Positions 8,543 through 19,391 of a stretch of 64,000 nucleotides of DNA are shown here, piece after piece. Source of the DNA: Marinobacter aromaticivorans. GTDB taxonomy: Bacteria; Pseudomonadota; Gammaproteobacteria; Pseudomonadales; Oleiphilaceae. The position numbers and the translations under genes were made by a program. A model generated the notes under the pieces. It had not been told where the DNA came from, searched no databases, and saw only the letters and a list, made by a program, of their open reading frames with translations. Within the stretch, counting starts at the first letter, position 1; each line of letters starts with the position of its first letter. The DNA lies in assembly GCF_002806975.1 (NCBI RefSeq), contig NZ_NIHD01000007.1, positions 62,001 to 126,000 on the forward strand. Direction: 5' to 3'.

Positions 8543-9889
8543 ATGGCCATGTTAGAAAAAGTTCTGATCGCAAACCGGGGTGAAATTGCACTCCGGATTC
8601 TGCGTGCCTGCAAGGAGCTCGGCATCAAAACCGTGGCGGTTCACTCACAGGTAGACCGCGACCTCATGCACGTGCGCCTGGCCGATGAATCTGTCTGTAT
8701 CGGCCCCAACAGTCCTCTGGAGAGTTATCTCAATATCCCGGCTATTATCAGTGCCGCTGAAGTAACAGACTCGGTGGGTATACACCCGGGCTACGGTTTC
8801 ATGGCGGAGAACGCCGATTTTGCCGAGCAGGTAGAGAAAAGCGGCTTCCGCTTTATCGGCCCGAAAGCCGAAACGATCCGCCTGATGGGCAACAAGGTTT
8901 CAGCCATCAATGCGATGATTCGTGCCGGCGTTCCCACGGTGCCCGGTTCCGACGGCCCGCTGACCGACGATGACGAGCGCACCCTGCAAGTAGCCCGCAA
9001 AATCGGCTACCCGGTGATGATCAAGGCAGCCTCTGGCGGCGGCGGTCGCGGTATGCAGGTGGTGCATTCCGAGGCGGCACTGCTCAAGGCCGTTCAGATA
9101 ACCCAGACCGAAGCCAGGAACGCCTTCGGTGACGCCACGGTTTACCTGGAAAAATTCCTGGAAGCGCCGCGTCACGTGGAAGTACAGGTGCTGGCCGACA
9201 TGCACGGCAACTGCATCCACCTGGGCGACCGCGACTGCTCCATGCAGCGCCGCAACCAGAAGGTCATCGAAGAAGCACCGGCCCCCAACATCAACCCGGA
9301 ATCCCGAGAGCGCACTCTCAAAGCCTGCGTGGATGCCTGCAAGGAAATCGGCTATGTTGGCGCCGGCACCTTTGAGTTCCTGTATCAGGATGGCGAGTTC
9401 TTTTTCATTGAAATGAACACGCGCGTTCAGGTGGAGCACCCGGTCTCGGAAATGGTGACCGGTGTCGATATAGTCCGTGAGCAGCTGCGTATTGCCAGTG
9501 GCCTGCCGCTCCAGTACAAGCAGGAAGACATTCAGATCAGGGGGCACGCGATGGAATGCCGCATCAACGCGGAAGACCCGGCAACCTTCGTACCCAGCCC
9601 CGGTAAAGTGAAACACTTCCACGCCCCCGGCGGTTACGGTGTGCGAGTGGATTCGCATCTTTACAGTGGTTATACGGTGCCGCCCTTTTATGACTCACTG
9701 ATTGCAAAACTGATCACCTGGGGCGACGATCGGCAGATAGCCCGGAGGCGAATGAAAAACGCCCTGGACGAGCTTCTGGTGGATGGTATTAAAACCAACC
9801 AGTCCCTGCACCGCAGACTGGTGCGCGACGGCGGCTTTAAAACCGTAGATTTCACAATCCACTATCTCGAGAAACTGATGCGGGACTAA
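8543..9889 (+). CDS. accC: Biotin carboxylase subunit of acetyl-CoA carboxylase
   Basis: ATP-grasp enzyme that carboxylates biotin on AccB using bicarbonate. The 448-residue protein begins with the family signature [12 protein letters not shown] and has the glycine-rich ATP loop GGGGRGMQ near residue 165. The catalytic [21 protein letters not shown] lies near 285-305. Two start codons are possible, 8543 and 8549; the second gives [12 protein letters not shown], which matches E. coli AccC exactly in position. Only 18 bases separate it from accB. Confidence 0.96.
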   Translation: MAMLEKVLIANRGEIALRILRACKELGIKTVAVHSQVDRDLMHVRLADESVCIGPNSPLESYLNIPAIISAAEVTDSVGIHPGYGFMAENADFAEQVEKSGFRFIGPKAETIRLMGNKVSAINAMIRAGVPTVPGSDGPLTDDDERTLQVARKIGYPVMIKAASGGGGRGMQVVHSEAALLKAVQITQTEARNAFGDATVYLEKFLEAPRHVEVQVLADMHGNCIHLGDRDCSMQRRNQKVIEEAPAPNINPESRERTLKACVDACKEIGYVGAGTFEFLYQDGEFFFIEMNTRVQVEHPVSEMVTGVDIVREQLRIASGLPLQYKQEDIQIRGHAMECRINAEDPATFVPSPGKVKHFHAPGGYGVRVDSHLYSGYTVPPFYDSLIAKLITWGDDRQIARRRMKNALDELLVDGIKTNQSLHRRLVRDGGFKTVDFTIHYLEKLMRD

Positions 9890-9917
9890 CATCCTGCGTC
9901 TTGCTGCAGGATGACTT

Positions 9918-10814
9918 ATGCCCTGGATACAACTTCAGATCCCGGCTGATCCCGATACTGCGGATCAGCTTGAAGATCTGCTCATGGAGATGGGCGCAGA
10001 CGCCGTTTCCATGGAAGACGCTGCCGACCAGCCACTTTACGAACCCGACCCTGGCACCACACCTTTGTGGAGCCAGACTACGGTTACCGGGCTCTTTCGC
10101 TCTGACCGTGATATCGACCAACTGTGTGCCGACGTGCGCAACGCCTGGCACCAGCAAACCCAGCAATCGCTCACAGAAATCGATGTTACCCTGGTGGAAG
10201 ACAAGGACTGGGAACGCGCCTGGATGGACGACTTTCATCCTTTGCAGTTTGGAGAGCGGTTATGGATAGTGCCAAGCTGGCACCAGGCGCCTGATCCGGA
10301 TGCCGCCAACCTGTTGCTCGACCCGGGCCTGGCTTTCGGTACGGGTACACATCCTACCACCGCACTGTGTCTGGAATGGCTGGATGGAAAAGATGTAAGC
10401 GGCAAACAGATTACCGACTACGGCTGTGGTTCCGGCATTCTCGGCCTGGCGGCCCTGCTTCTGGGCGCAAACCACGTTATTGGTGTCGATACGGATCCGC
10501 AGGCACTGGAAGCCAGCCGTGAAAACGCTCGTCGCAACGGCATAGACGAAGCCAGGCTGGATCTTTACCTGCCCGAAGATGAGCCGGATACCAGAGCCGA
10601 CATAATGCTGGCAAACATTCTTGCGCAACCCCTGATCCGCCTGGCACCGCATCTGGCCAGGCTGACAAAGCCCGGTGGCGACCTGGTGCTCTCGGGCATT
10701 CTGTCTTACCAGGCCCGCGAAGTGATGGCTGCCTATGAGCCCTGGTTCATTATGAACGAGCCGGCACAGCGTGAAGAATGGGTCCGCCTCACAGGGCGGC
10801 GCAACGACAGATGA
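9918..10814 (+). CDS. prmA: Ribosomal protein L11 methyltransferase
   Basis: SAM-dependent enzyme that trimethylates several amino groups of ribosomal protein L11. The 298-residue protein has the N-terminal substrate-recognition domain (PWIQLQIPAD onward), then the linker motif GLAFGTGTHPTT near residue 135. The Rossmann SAM site DYGCGSGILGLAAL follows near 170, and the catalytic-loop ANILAQPL near 230. It follows accC by 28 bases, as in Pseudomonas. Confidence 0.96.
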   Translation: MPWIQLQIPADPDTADQLEDLLMEMGADAVSMEDAADQPLYEPDPGTTPLWSQTTVTGLFRSDRDIDQLCADVRNAWHQQTQQSLTEIDVTLVEDKDWERAWMDDFHPLQFGERLWIVPSWHQAPDPDAANLLLDPGLAFGTGTHPTTALCLEWLDGKDVSGKQITDYGCGSGILGLAALLLGANHVIGVDTDPQALEASRENARRNGIDEARLDLYLPEDEPDTRADIMLANILAQPLIRLAPHLARLTKPGGDLVLSGILSYQAREVMAAYEPWFIMNEPAQREEWVRLTGRRNDR

Positions 10815-10877
10815 CGAAGGCTGTCTTAACGACTAAACTCCGAGACTGGTAGTTCAGACGCTTTCAGGACCCCAAGC

Positions 10878-12131
10878 ATGACCCAGAGTAGCCTGCAGAC
10901 CCAGTGCCCGAAATGTCGCACCCGCTTTCGGGTGACCGACGAACAGCTTGGTATTGCCAAGGGAAAGGTGCGCTGTGGTCACTGCATGGAGGTTTTCAAT
11001 GCGATTGAAAACAAGGTAGCCCCTGGCTCCCAGCTTGCATCGAAAACATCGTCTGACACCGACAGCAAAACACGGGGCGGGGGCGCTCTCCCGGATAGCT
11101 CCGCCAGCGGTTTTACCACTGACACCACGGAAGACGACTTCATCTTCGCGGATAATCCCGAAGAAGACGCGCAAGAGGGCCGTTATGCAGGCTCCAGGCT
11201 GACCTTCTCCGAGGATGAACTGAGCGACAGCTTTCGCAACTTCGACGACCGGGATGCCTCTGCGCAGGATGAACAGGACGACGAGCTCACAGAAGATGTT
11301 GACGAAAGCTGGGCCGAAGCCATGCTTCGGGAAGACGCCGGACCCGCGAAAACGGCGCCCGAGCCAGAGCCAGAGCCAGCGCCAGAGCCCAAGGCACAGC
11401 CTGACCCTGCACCCAAACCGGATACTGTAACAAAGCCGGAACCTGAACCCGATCAGGAGCCCCGGCCTGGGGACCATACCGGGTTTTACATTGATGACCA
11501 GCCGGACCCTTCGTTTGAATCCTTTGCCAACGAGCATGAGCCACGGCAGGCGAACGAGAACCTGCAAAGGGAAGAGCCACTCCAGGCAACGACACCATTT
11601 GGCGATCTCAGGCACGATCCCGTTTCTGTTGGCGGCAATAACAGAAGCTGGCTACGCTCTCTGGCCTGGTCGGTTATTGTGCTTGGCCTTTTGGGTTTTC
11701 TGGTTGCACAGATAATCTGGTTCCAGTTTGACCGGCTGTCTGCAATACCGGAACTGCGGCCGTTTTATGAAAAAGGCTGCGAACTGGTGGGCTGCGAACT
11801 GAAGCCCCTGATCAACGTCGATGCCATCCAGAGCCGCAAGCTGGTGGTTCGCACCGATCCGGAGAATCGCCAGCAGCTGGTGGTTGATGCGGTGATCATT
11901 AACCGCGCGGACTTCCAGCAACCGTTTCCGGCCATTGCCCTGACCTTCTCCAATCTCAACGGGGATGTGGTTGCCCAGAGCATTTTTACACCCGCTGAAT
12001 ACCTGGCCGGTGAAGCCGAAGAGCTCGACATAATGCCTGTGGAAACCCCCGTGCGCATTGCCATAAACATTCGCGACCCGGGACGGGATGCCGTTAATTA
12101 CAACATCACATTCCAGCCTTACACGCCCTGA
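10878..12131 (+). CDS. Zinc-ribbon (MJ0042) and DUF3426 membrane protein
   Basis: 417 residues. The N-terminus is an MJ0042-type zinc ribbon with two CxxC pairs (CPKC and CGHC). A long, acidic, low-complexity region with Glu-Pro repeats (about 150-200) follows, then one transmembrane helix near 258-282 and a C-terminal DUF3426 beta-rich domain expected outside the cytoplasm. The function is unknown. The gene sits between prmA and dusB in many gammaproteobacteria, so the position is conserved. The layout suggests a cytoplasmic metal or nucleic-acid-binding tip joined to a periplasmic domain, but this is inference. Confidence 0.85.
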   Translation: MTQSSLQTQCPKCRTRFRVTDEQLGIAKGKVRCGHCMEVFNAIENKVAPGSQLASKTSSDTDSKTRGGGALPDSSASGFTTDTTEDDFIFADNPEEDAQEGRYAGSRLTFSEDELSDSFRNFDDRDASAQDEQDDELTEDVDESWAEAMLREDAGPAKTAPEPEPEPAPEPKAQPDPAPKPDTVTKPEPEPDQEPRPGDHTGFYIDDQPDPSFESFANEHEPRQANENLQREEPLQATTPFGDLRHDPVSVGGNNRSWLRSLAWSVIVLGLLGFLVAQIIWFQFDRLSAIPELRPFYEKGCELVGCELKPLINVDAIQSRKLVVRTDPENRQQLVVDAVIINRADFQQPFPAIALTFSNLNGDVVAQSIFTPAEYLAGEAEELDIMPVETPVRIAINIRDPGRDAVNYNITFQPYTP

Positions 12132-12199
12132 AAGCACCGGTCGGTGATCGGGCGGCGGGTAAGGCAGCCCACACCTCGCAGCACAAAAGTCAACCAGAA

Positions 12200-12229
12200 A
12201 GAGCGAAAAATAATCAGTTTTTTCGCTCT
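12200..12229. terminator. Hairpin after the DUF3426 gene
   Basis: Perfect 11-bp stem AGAGCGAAAAA/TTTTTCGCTCT with a short loop, 69 bases after the stop. The T-run is part of the stem, so it may work as an intrinsic terminator for this gene before dusB-fis begins. Confidence 0.55.
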
Positions 12230-12355
12230 CCGGCCCCTTCAATCACAGCCCCCCCGGCGGTATCATTAGCGCCCTTCGGAACCGGTATCGGTCATTTATT
12301 AAGCAGCCGACCCACTCCGACTTTGGCTTACTCTGCTGTGATACGGATTCAGACC

Positions 12356-13354
12356 ATGTTGCCAACGGCAAAAATCGGGCCGTACACCCTGCCCAATCCG
12401 CTGGTTGTTGCACCCATGGCCGGTGTAACCGATCGCCCGTTCCGGCTGCTTTGCCGCAAAATGGGCGCAGGCCTGGCGGTCTCGGAAATGGTCATCGCAG
12501 ACAGCAAGCTCTGGCATACCCGTAAATCCAGAACCCGCATGGACCATGCCGGGGAACCCGAGCCGAGATCGGTTCAGATCGCCGGTGGCGACCCGGAAAT
12601 GCTGGCCAATGCAGCTCGGCTCAATGCGCAATCCGGCGCCCAGATTATTGACATCAACATGGGCTGCCCCGCCAAAAAAGTATGCAACAAGGCGTCCGGC
12701 TCGGCACTGATGAAAGATGAAAACCTGGTACGCGAAATCCTGAATGCGGTGGTCAAGGCCGTCGATATTCCCGTTACCCTGAAAATGCGTACCGGTTGGG
12801 ATGAAAACTATCGCAACGCACCGGCGATTGCCCGCATGGCCGAAGATGCCGGCATTCAGGCACTGGCCGTTCATGGCCGCACCCGGGCCGACAAATACAA
12901 CGGCGAAGCAGAGTACGACACCATTGCCGAAGTGAAAGCCAGCGTTGGCATTCCAGTATTTGCCAATGGCGATATCACGTCACCGGAGAAAGCCCGCCGG
13001 GTTCTGGAACATACCGGCGCCGACGGCCTGCTTATTGGCCGCGCAGCACAGGGCAGCCCATGGATTTTCCGGGAAATCCTGCATTTCCTTGAAACCGGAC
13101 ATCATCTGCCCGCACCCCCGCTGCGCGAAGTGGAACAGATTCTGAGTGAACATCTGGACGCCCTGCACAGCTTTTACGGAGAGCTTATGGGCGTGCGTAT
13201 TGCCAGAAAACACGTGGGCTGGTACCTGCAGGCCCACGACCCCGGCAAACAGTTCCGTAATCGCTTCAATACATTTAATGATGCGTCGGAGCAGAAAGAC
13301 AGCATCCGACAGTATTTTTCAGGCTTACGAAATGGAGAGGAATTCGCAGCATGA
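12356..13354 (+). CDS. dusB: tRNA-dihydrouridine synthase B
   Basis: FMN enzyme that reduces a uridine in the tRNA D-loop to dihydrouridine. The chosen ATG gives 332 residues starting [14 protein letters not shown], which aligns with the E. coli start; an upstream in-frame TTG at 12323 adds 11 residues without family support. Motifs are [11 protein letters not shown], the catalytic cysteine in [13 protein letters not shown], and [14 protein letters not shown] in the FMN phosphate region. Its stop overlaps the fis start (ATGA), the classic dusB-fis operon. Confidence 0.95.
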   Translation: MLPTAKIGPYTLPNPLVVAPMAGVTDRPFRLLCRKMGAGLAVSEMVIADSKLWHTRKSRTRMDHAGEPEPRSVQIAGGDPEMLANAARLNAQSGAQIIDINMGCPAKKVCNKASGSALMKDENLVREILNAVVKAVDIPVTLKMRTGWDENYRNAPAIARMAEDAGIQALAVHGRTRADKYNGEAEYDTIAEVKASVGIPVFANGDITSPEKARRVLEHTGADGLLIGRAAQGSPWIFREILHFLETGHHLPAPPLREVEQILSEHLDALHSFYGELMGVRIARKHVGWYLQAHDPGKQFRNRFNTFNDASEQKDSIRQYFSGLRNGEEFAA

Positions 13355-13668
13355 GCGCTGAGACTTTGGCAAACAACCCCCTGAACACCCCGGCCAACGA
13401 CGACAGTCACCAACTGCAAACGGTGAACAGCAGCGGTAACACCGTTACCCTGCGCGACCATGTTGAAGTGGCGCTGAAGAACTACTTCGCCCAGCTTGAC
13501 GGAGCGCCCGTTACCGAAGTGTACCAGCTGGTACTTTCAGAGGTAGAAGCGCCCCTGCTTGAGCAGGTAATGAAATACACCCGCAACAACCAGACCAAGG
13601 CATCCACCATGCTCGGCCTGAACCGCGGAACCCTGCGCAAGAAACTCAAGCAGTACGGCCTGCTATAA
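13351..13668 (+). CDS. fis: Nucleoid-associated DNA-binding protein Fis
   Basis: Small dimeric nucleoid protein that bends DNA and activates rRNA and other promoters during fast growth. 105 residues. The C-terminus [27 protein letters not shown] contains the helix-turn-helix and is close to E. coli Fis. The N-terminal 35 residues are Asn/Thr-rich and poorly conserved, as expected. It is translationally coupled to dusB by a 4-bp overlap. Confidence 0.97.
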   Translation: MSAETLANNPLNTPANDDSHQLQTVNSSGNTVTLRDHVEVALKNYFAQLDGAPVTEVYQLVLSEVEAPLLEQVMKYTRNNQTKASTMLGLNRGTLRKKLKQYGLL

Positions 13669-13690
13669 TCCAGACACCCTGACTTGATGA

Positions 13691-13719
13691 GGGCCTCCGG
13701 AATCCGCTTCGCGAGGCCC
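13691..13719 (+). terminator. Possible terminator between fis and purH
   Basis: GGGCCTC and GAGGCCC pair over 7 bp with a 15-nt loop, followed by a weakly T-rich stretch. It may be a terminator or attenuator. Confidence 0.4.
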
Positions 13720-13753
13720 CTGTTCGTTCACCCCAAGTGAAGAATGAGACCCC

Positions 13754-15334
13754 ATGGCAAACCAGGCTAACACCCCCGTTCGTCGCGCACTGATCAGCGT
13801 CAGTGACAAATCCGGCATTGTCGAGTTCGCCCGCGCCCTCACCGGCCGCGGTATCGAACTGCTATCCACCGGAGGCACCTTCCGTCTCCTGCAAGAAAAC
13901 AGCGTTCCTGTTACCGAGGTATCGGACTACACCGGGTTTCCGGAGATGATGGACGGCCGGGTGAAAACCCTGCACCCGAAAATCCACGGCGGCATTCTGG
14001 GCCGCCGGGGCACCGACGACGCCATTATGGGCGAGCACGGCATCGACCCCATTGATATGGTGGTGGTAAACCTGTACCCGTTCGAATCCACCGTTGCCAA
14101 CCCCGACTGCGACCTGGCCACCGCCATCGAAAACATCGATATCGGCGGCCCTACCATGGTGCGTGCCGCCGCCAAGAACCACAACGATGTGGCCATTGTG
14201 GTCAACACCTCGGATTACAACAGGGTTCTGAAAGAGCTGGATGAAAACGATGGCCTGTTGAGTCACAGCACCCGCTTTGACCTGGCGGTAAAAGCCTTCG
14301 AGCATACCGCAGGCTACGACGGTGCCATTGCCAACTACCTGGGTGGCCGCACAGCGGACAACAACAACGCCGACTTCCCCCGCACCTTTAACGCCCAGTT
14401 CGTCAAGGTGCAGGACATGCGCTACGGCGAAAACCCGCACCAGCGGGCGGCTTTCTACGCCGAGCGCAACCCGAAAGAAGCCAGCGTTGCCACGGCCAAG
14501 CAACTGCAGGGTAAAGAGCTCTCCTACAACAATGTGGCAGACACTGACGCGGCTCTGGAGTGCGTCAAGCCCTTCGCGGACCCGGCCTGTGTCATCGTCA
14601 AACACGCCAACCCATGCGGTGTGGCGATTGGTGCGGATATCCACCAGGCCTATGACCTGGCCTTTGCCACCGATCCCACCTCGGCCTTTGGCGGCATCAT
14701 TGCCTTCAACCGGGAGCTGGACGCAGAAACCGCCAGGGCGATCATCGACCGGCAGTTTGTGGAAGTCATTATTGCACCCACCATCGCACCTGAAGCGGTA
14801 GAGCTGGTGGCGGCCAAAAAGAACGTAAGGCTACTGGCCTGCGGCGAGCTCAATGGTGAGCGCACCCCGTCCATGGACTACAAGCGCGTAACCGGCGGCC
14901 TTCTGGTTCAGGATCGTGACCTGGGCATGGTGGCCATGGCCGATGTGAAAGTTGTGACCACCCGCCAGCCCACCGAGCACGAACTGAACGACCTGCTGTT
15001 TGCCTGGGAAGTGGCGAAATACGTCAAATCCAACGCCATTGTTTACGCCCGCTCCGGTCGCACCATTGGTGTTGGCGCGGGCCAGATGAGCCGCGTTTAC
15101 AGCGCCCGCATTGCCGGTATCAAAGCCGCTGACGAGAATCTGGAAGTGAAAGGCTCCGTCATGGCCTCGGATGCCTTTTTCCCGTTCCGGGATGGGATTG
15201 ATGCAGCCGCCGAAGCCGGCATTACAGCGGTGATCCAGCCCGGAGGTTCCATGCGGGATCAGGAAGTGATCGACGCAGCCAACGAACACGGCATTGCCAT
15301 GGTATTTACCGGTATGCGCCATTTCCGGCACTGA
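13754..15334 (+). CDS. purH: Bifunctional AICAR formyltransferase / IMP cyclohydrolase
   Basis: Carries out the last two steps of de novo IMP synthesis. 526 residues: the N-terminal IMP cyclohydrolase domain (about 1-200, MGS-like fold, starting [15 protein letters not shown]) and the C-terminal AICAR transformylase domain with the catalytic Lys-His in IVKHANPCG near residue 280. Length and motifs match the family. It is followed by purD 34 bases downstream, the usual purHD operon. Confidence 0.97.
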   Translation: MANQANTPVRRALISVSDKSGIVEFARALTGRGIELLSTGGTFRLLQENSVPVTEVSDYTGFPEMMDGRVKTLHPKIHGGILGRRGTDDAIMGEHGIDPIDMVVVNLYPFESTVANPDCDLATAIENIDIGGPTMVRAAAKNHNDVAIVVNTSDYNRVLKELDENDGLLSHSTRFDLAVKAFEHTAGYDGAIANYLGGRTADNNNADFPRTFNAQFVKVQDMRYGENPHQRAAFYAERNPKEASVATAKQLQGKELSYNNVADTDAALECVKPFADPACVIVKHANPCGVAIGADIHQAYDLAFATDPTSAFGGIIAFNRELDAETARAIIDRQFVEVIIAPTIAPEAVELVAAKKNVRLLACGELNGERTPSMDYKRVTGGLLVQDRDLGMVAMADVKVVTTRQPTEHELNDLLFAWEVAKYVKSNAIVYARSGRTIGVGAGQMSRVYSARIAGIKAADENLEVKGSVMASDAFFPFRDGIDAAAEAGITAVIQPGGSMRDQEVIDAANEHGIAMVFTGMRHFRH

Positions 15335-15368
15335 TACGACACTTCGTAAACGTCTAGGGTAGCGAAAT

Positions 15369-16655
15369 ATGAACATTCTGGTAATCGGCAGTGGCGGGCG
15401 TGAACACGCTCTGGCCTGGAAGGCAGCCCAGTCTCCGGATGCGGATACGGTTTTTGTGGCGCCGGGTAACGCGGGCACAGCCCGCGAGCCGGGTATTGAA
15501 AACGTCGACCTGGACGTTATGGACCTTGAAGGGCTGGCCAAATTCGCCGCTGATAACAGCGTTGGCCTCACCATCGTTGGTCCGGAAGCACCGCTGGTGG
15601 CCGGCATTGTCGATCTCTTTGAAGAGCGCGGCCTGCGCGTATTCGGCCCCAGTGCCGGCGCAGCGCAACTGGAAGGTTCCAAAGCCTTCACCAAGGACTT
15701 TCTGGCCCGCCAGAAGATCCCCACGGCCGGTTACGGCAACTTTACCGACGTAGACCAAGCTCTGGCTTATGTGCGTGAACAGGGTGCCCCCATTGTGGTC
15801 AAGGCAGATGGCCTTGCCGCCGGCAAGGGTGTCATCGTAGCCATGACCCTTGAGGAAGCCGAAAATGCCATCCGTGACATGCTGGCAGGCAACGCCTTTG
15901 GCGAGGCAGGCAGCCGGGTTGTCATTGAGGAATTCCTCAACGGCGAAGAAGCCAGCTTTATTGTGATGGTGGATGGCGAGCATGTGCTGCCCATGGCCAC
16001 CTCACAGGACCACAAGCGCGTAGGCGACGGCGACACCGGCCCCAACACCGGTGGCATGGGAGCCTACTCCCCTGCTCCGGTGGTGACCGCTGAGGTGCAC
16101 AAGCGCATCATGGACGAGGTTATCTACCCAACGGTGCGCGGCATGGCTGCCGAGGGTCATCCCTACAAGGGGTTCCTGTACGCCGGCCTGATGATAGACG
16201 CAGCCGGAACCCCCAAGGTCATCGAATTCAACTGTCGCTTTGGTGATCCGGAAACCCAGCCGATTCTGCTGCGGATGAAGTCCGATATTGTCGAACTCTG
16301 CCAGGCGGCCATTGATGGCAAACTGGATCAGTGCAGTTCGGAATGGGACGAGCGTGCCGCCGTGGGCGTTGTGCTGGCCGCAGGCGGGTATCCCGGCAGT
16401 TACAACAAAGGCGATGTTATTTCCGGCCTGCCGGAAACCGAAACAGAGGGCGAGAAAGTATTCCACGCAGGAACCACTCTCAAGGACGGCCAGGTAGTGA
16501 CCAGTGGCGGTCGGGTGCTGTGCGCAACGGCACTGGGCAACACCGTGACAGAGGCCCGGCAACGGGCCTATCAACTGGCTGAAAAGATCCGCTGGGATGG
16601 CGCATTTTATCGCAAGGACATTGCATATCGGGCCATTGCCCGCGAGCAGGTCTAA
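15369..16655 (+). CDS. purD: Phosphoribosylamine-glycine ligase
   Basis: ATP-grasp ligase forming glycinamide ribonucleotide in de novo purine synthesis. The 428-residue protein starts with the Rossmann motif VIGSGGREHALAWK. Its ATP-grasp core contains VVKADGLAAGKGV, the metal-binding FNCRFGDPETQ and a C-terminal domain. It is the second gene of purHD and is followed by a strong terminator. Confidence 0.97.
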   Translation: MNILVIGSGGREHALAWKAAQSPDADTVFVAPGNAGTAREPGIENVDLDVMDLEGLAKFAADNSVGLTIVGPEAPLVAGIVDLFEERGLRVFGPSAGAAQLEGSKAFTKDFLARQKIPTAGYGNFTDVDQALAYVREQGAPIVVKADGLAAGKGVIVAMTLEEAENAIRDMLAGNAFGEAGSRVVIEEFLNGEEASFIVMVDGEHVLPMATSQDHKRVGDGDTGPNTGGMGAYSPAPVVTAEVHKRIMDEVIYPTVRGMAAEGHPYKGFLYAGLMIDAAGTPKVIEFNCRFGDPETQPILLRMKSDIVELCQAAIDGKLDQCSSEWDERAAVGVVLAAGGYPGSYNKGDVISGLPETETEGEKVFHAGTTLKDGQVVTSGGRVLCATALGNTVTEARQRAYQLAEKIRWDGAFYRKDIAYRAIAREQV

Positions 16656-16673
16656 TCGCTTGACCGGAACCCG

Positions 16674-16701
16674 GGCCCGGCCATTGACCGGGCCTTTTTT
16701 T
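16674..16701 (+). terminator. Intrinsic terminator after purD
   Basis: GGCCCGG/CCGGGCC 7-bp stem, 7-nt loop and seven T. Confidence 0.9.
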
Positions 16702-16759
16702 GGAGTAGTGTAAATCCGCCCCGGGAAAGAACGATACACAGACTCCAGGAACCATTCAG

Positions 16760-17707
16760 ATGCTGCAACGATCGCCTTTTACTGCCGTTTTTCTACTTTT
16801 GTCCGTCCTGCTCGTAAGTGCTTGCTCCCGTCACGACCTTTATGAAACGGCCATTAACTTTGAACGCTCCGCAGCCGGACTTGAAGCAGACGAGATTACG
16901 GTGGGTGATCTGAACATCGCTTACCTGCGGAACACCAAAGCCAACAACGGCGATACCATTGTTCTGGTGCACGGGTTTGGCGCCAACAAGGATAACTGGA
17001 CGCGCCTTGCCCGGGAGCTCACCGATGATTTCAACGTTTACGCTGTAGACCTTCCGGGCCACGGTGAAAGCAGCAAACCCCTGGACCTGGGCTATCGCCT
17101 GGAAGACCAGGTTGGCCACCTTGCCCGTATTCTTGACGCTCTGGGTATCCGGGACATGCACATGATGGGTAATTCGATGGGCGGCGGCATCACCGCCCTC
17201 TATGCCGCAACCTACCCGGAACAGATAAAAACCGCTGTCCTGTTCGACCCGGCAGGCATTCTTGAGTATGAAAACGAAATGGTTAGCATAGTGCTCGCCG
17301 GCGACAACCCCCTCATTCCCAGCAAGCCGGGTGATTTTGAACGCCTGATGGATTTTGCGATGGAAGAAAAACCCTTTGTACCCTGGCCGATTCTCGGTGT
17401 TATGGAAGAAAAAGCCATCGCCAACCTGGAGGTGAACAAGGTGATCTTTGCCGCCATACGTGATGCCGGCTTTGAATCAGACTTCCGTAATGCCATACAA
17501 CGTATTGAAGACCCGGTACTTATCATCTGGGGCAAGGAAGACCGCGTAATTGACTACCGCAATGGTGAGGTTTTTCGGGAAGCCATTTCCGGTGCCAGGC
17601 TGGAAATACTGGAAGGTATTGGCCACGCACCGATGATTGAGGCTCCGGAGGCATCTGCACGCCTGTTCCTGGAATTTGCCAAACCCCGCATTGCAAAGGC
17701 CGGCTAA
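16760..17707 (+). CDS. Alpha/beta-hydrolase lipoprotein
   Basis: 315 residues with a lipoprotein signal peptide ending LLVSAC, so the mature protein is lipid-anchored in the envelope. The alpha/beta-hydrolase fold shows the oxyanion motif LVHGFG, the nucleophile serine in GNSMGG near residue 137, the acidic residue in IIWGKEDRVID and the catalytic histidine in GIGHAPMIEAP. The triad is complete, so an active esterase or lipase-like hydrolase is expected. The substrate is unknown. It is monocistronic between the purD terminator and the antiporter gene. Confidence 0.88.
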   Translation: MLQRSPFTAVFLLLSVLLVSACSRHDLYETAINFERSAAGLEADEITVGDLNIAYLRNTKANNGDTIVLVHGFGANKDNWTRLARELTDDFNVYAVDLPGHGESSKPLDLGYRLEDQVGHLARILDALGIRDMHMMGNSMGGGITALYAATYPEQIKTAVLFDPAGILEYENEMVSIVLAGDNPLIPSKPGDFERLMDFAMEEKPFVPWPILGVMEEKAIANLEVNKVIFAAIRDAGFESDFRNAIQRIEDPVLIIWGKEDRVIDYRNGEVFREAISGARLEILEGIGHAPMIEAPEASARLFLEFAKPRIAKAG

Positions 17708-17808
17708 GGCAATCGTGCAGGAGGTTCTGTTGTTGTCGGCTTCAACGTCCCGAGAAAACAGGGTAGCCTTACACGAAAGTTAATCCGTTCCCCCTGAAAG
17801 AACCTCTC

Positions 17809-19389
17809 ATGCCTGAAGCTATCTGGATTTCTTTTGCATTTGGCCTTGGCCTGCTGATCAAGGCCGTAGGCCTGCCACCACTGGTTGGCTATCTGGCGGC
17901 CGGTTTTGTGCTCAGCGGTCTTGCCGCCAGCCCCTCTATCGGCATCTCTGCCGAGCCCACCGCTGTGCTTGCACATATCGCCCACCTGGGCGTACTGCTG
18001 ATGTTGTTTACGGTGGGCCTCAAGCTCAAGCTTAAATCGGTTATCAGCCCGGAAGTGATCGGCGGCAGCCTGCTGCACTTTGCGATTACCTGCCTGGTGT
18101 TTACGCCGGGGCTCTACCTGCTGATGGATATAAGCTGGTATGTGGCGTTCATGCTGGCCGTTGCCCTCTCCTTCTCGTCCACCGTACTGGCCGCAAAGGT
18201 ACTGGAAAACAAGCGTGAGCTCAGAGCCTTCCACGGGCGGGTGTCCATCGGCATTCTGATCATGCAGGACCTGATTGCCCTGCTTGTTATGAGCCTGGCA
18301 GCCGGCCAGACGCCTTCGCAGTGGGCACTGATTGTTTTCGGCCTGCCATTGCTGCGGCCACTGCTGTACAAGTTACTGGATGCCAGCGGGCACGACGAAC
18401 TGTTGGTTCTTCTGGGCATGTTGCTGGCACTGGTTATCGGCGGTATGGGTTTTGAAGCGATCGGGCTCAGTTCGGAACTGGGCGCCCTGGTCTTCGGTGC
18501 CATTCTGGCGAACCACCCCCGCAGCCAGGAATTGGCGAAATCCCTCTGGAGCGTGAAAGAGATCTTTCTGGTCGGTTTTTTCCTGCAAATCGGTATAGGC
18601 GGCCTGCCCGACACCAACGCTGTTATTTTTGCCATTGTGGCGGCGCTGGTGCTGCCCCTCAAGGGCATCCTGTTTTTCTTCCTGATGCTGCTGTTCCGCC
18701 TGCGTGCCCGCAGTGGCTTTCTTACCGCACTGGCACTTACCAACTACAGTGAGTTCGGGCTGATCGTTGCCAGCATCGCGCTGCCGGAGTGGCTGATCCC
18801 TCTGGCAATAACGGTAGCGCTTTCTTTTTTGATTTCCGCCCCCCTGAACCGGCTCGCTCACCCACTGTACGAACGCTTTAGCCATCGCCTTGTGCGCCTC
18901 GAGAGCCACCAGCGGCACCCTGATGAACTACCCATCTCCCTGGGCGACACCCGTGTTCTGGTCATGGGTATGGGGCGCACAGGCACAGCCGCCTATGACT
19001 GGCTGCAAACTACGGAAGCAAGGCTTATGGCGCTGGATTCTGACCTCCCAAAGGTGGCACGACACCAGGCTAAAGGGAGGAACGTTGTCTATGCCGATGC
19101 CGAAGACAACACCTTCTGGGAAGCGCTTCATATGCCATCCGTGGAAGCGGTTATTCTTGCGATGAGCGATATAGAGGCCAAACTGATTGCAGCACGAATG
19201 CTGAGAAAGCTGGGCTTTACCGGCTACATTGTCGCCCACACCATGTACGCCGACGAAGCGGAACGCATCTGCGAAGCCGGCGCAGACGATGCTTATCTGA
19301 CCATGAGCGAAACCGGCGTGGCGCTGGCCAGTCACCTGTTGGACAGGATTCCACCCGTACCGGCGCTGGTCTCAGACAAGGCGGGCTAA
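17809..19389 (+). CDS. Kef/CPA2-type cation:proton antiporter with RCK domain
   Basis: 526 residues: about 12 transmembrane helices of the CPA2 sodium/hydrogen exchanger fold (1-355), including the Kef-type LVGYLAAGFVLSGL helix and the SFSSTVLAAKVLEN segment. A cytosolic RCK/TrkA-N nucleotide-binding domain begins at RVLVMGMGRTGTAAYD near 380. It is likely to exchange K+ or Na+ for H+ under ligand gating. It lacks the extended C-terminus of KefB/KefC and resembles YbaL-like members. It ends 2 bp from the convergent EgtB-like gene. Confidence 0.88.
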   Translation: MPEAIWISFAFGLGLLIKAVGLPPLVGYLAAGFVLSGLAASPSIGISAEPTAVLAHIAHLGVLLMLFTVGLKLKLKSVISPEVIGGSLLHFAITCLVFTPGLYLLMDISWYVAFMLAVALSFSSTVLAAKVLENKRELRAFHGRVSIGILIMQDLIALLVMSLAAGQTPSQWALIVFGLPLLRPLLYKLLDASGHDELLVLLGMLLALVIGGMGFEAIGLSSELGALVFGAILANHPRSQELAKSLWSVKEIFLVGFFLQIGIGGLPDTNAVIFAIVAALVLPLKGILFFFLMLLFRLRARSGFLTALALTNYSEFGLIVASIALPEWLIPLAITVALSFLISAPLNRLAHPLYERFSHRLVRLESHQRHPDELPISLGDTRVLVMGMGRTGTAAYDWLQTTEARLMALDSDLPKVARHQAKGRNVVYADAEDNTFWEALHMPSVEAVILAMSDIEAKLIAARMLRKLGFTGYIVAHTMYADEAERICEAGADDAYLTMSETGVALASHLLDRIPPVPALVSDKAG

Positions 19390-19391
19390 GC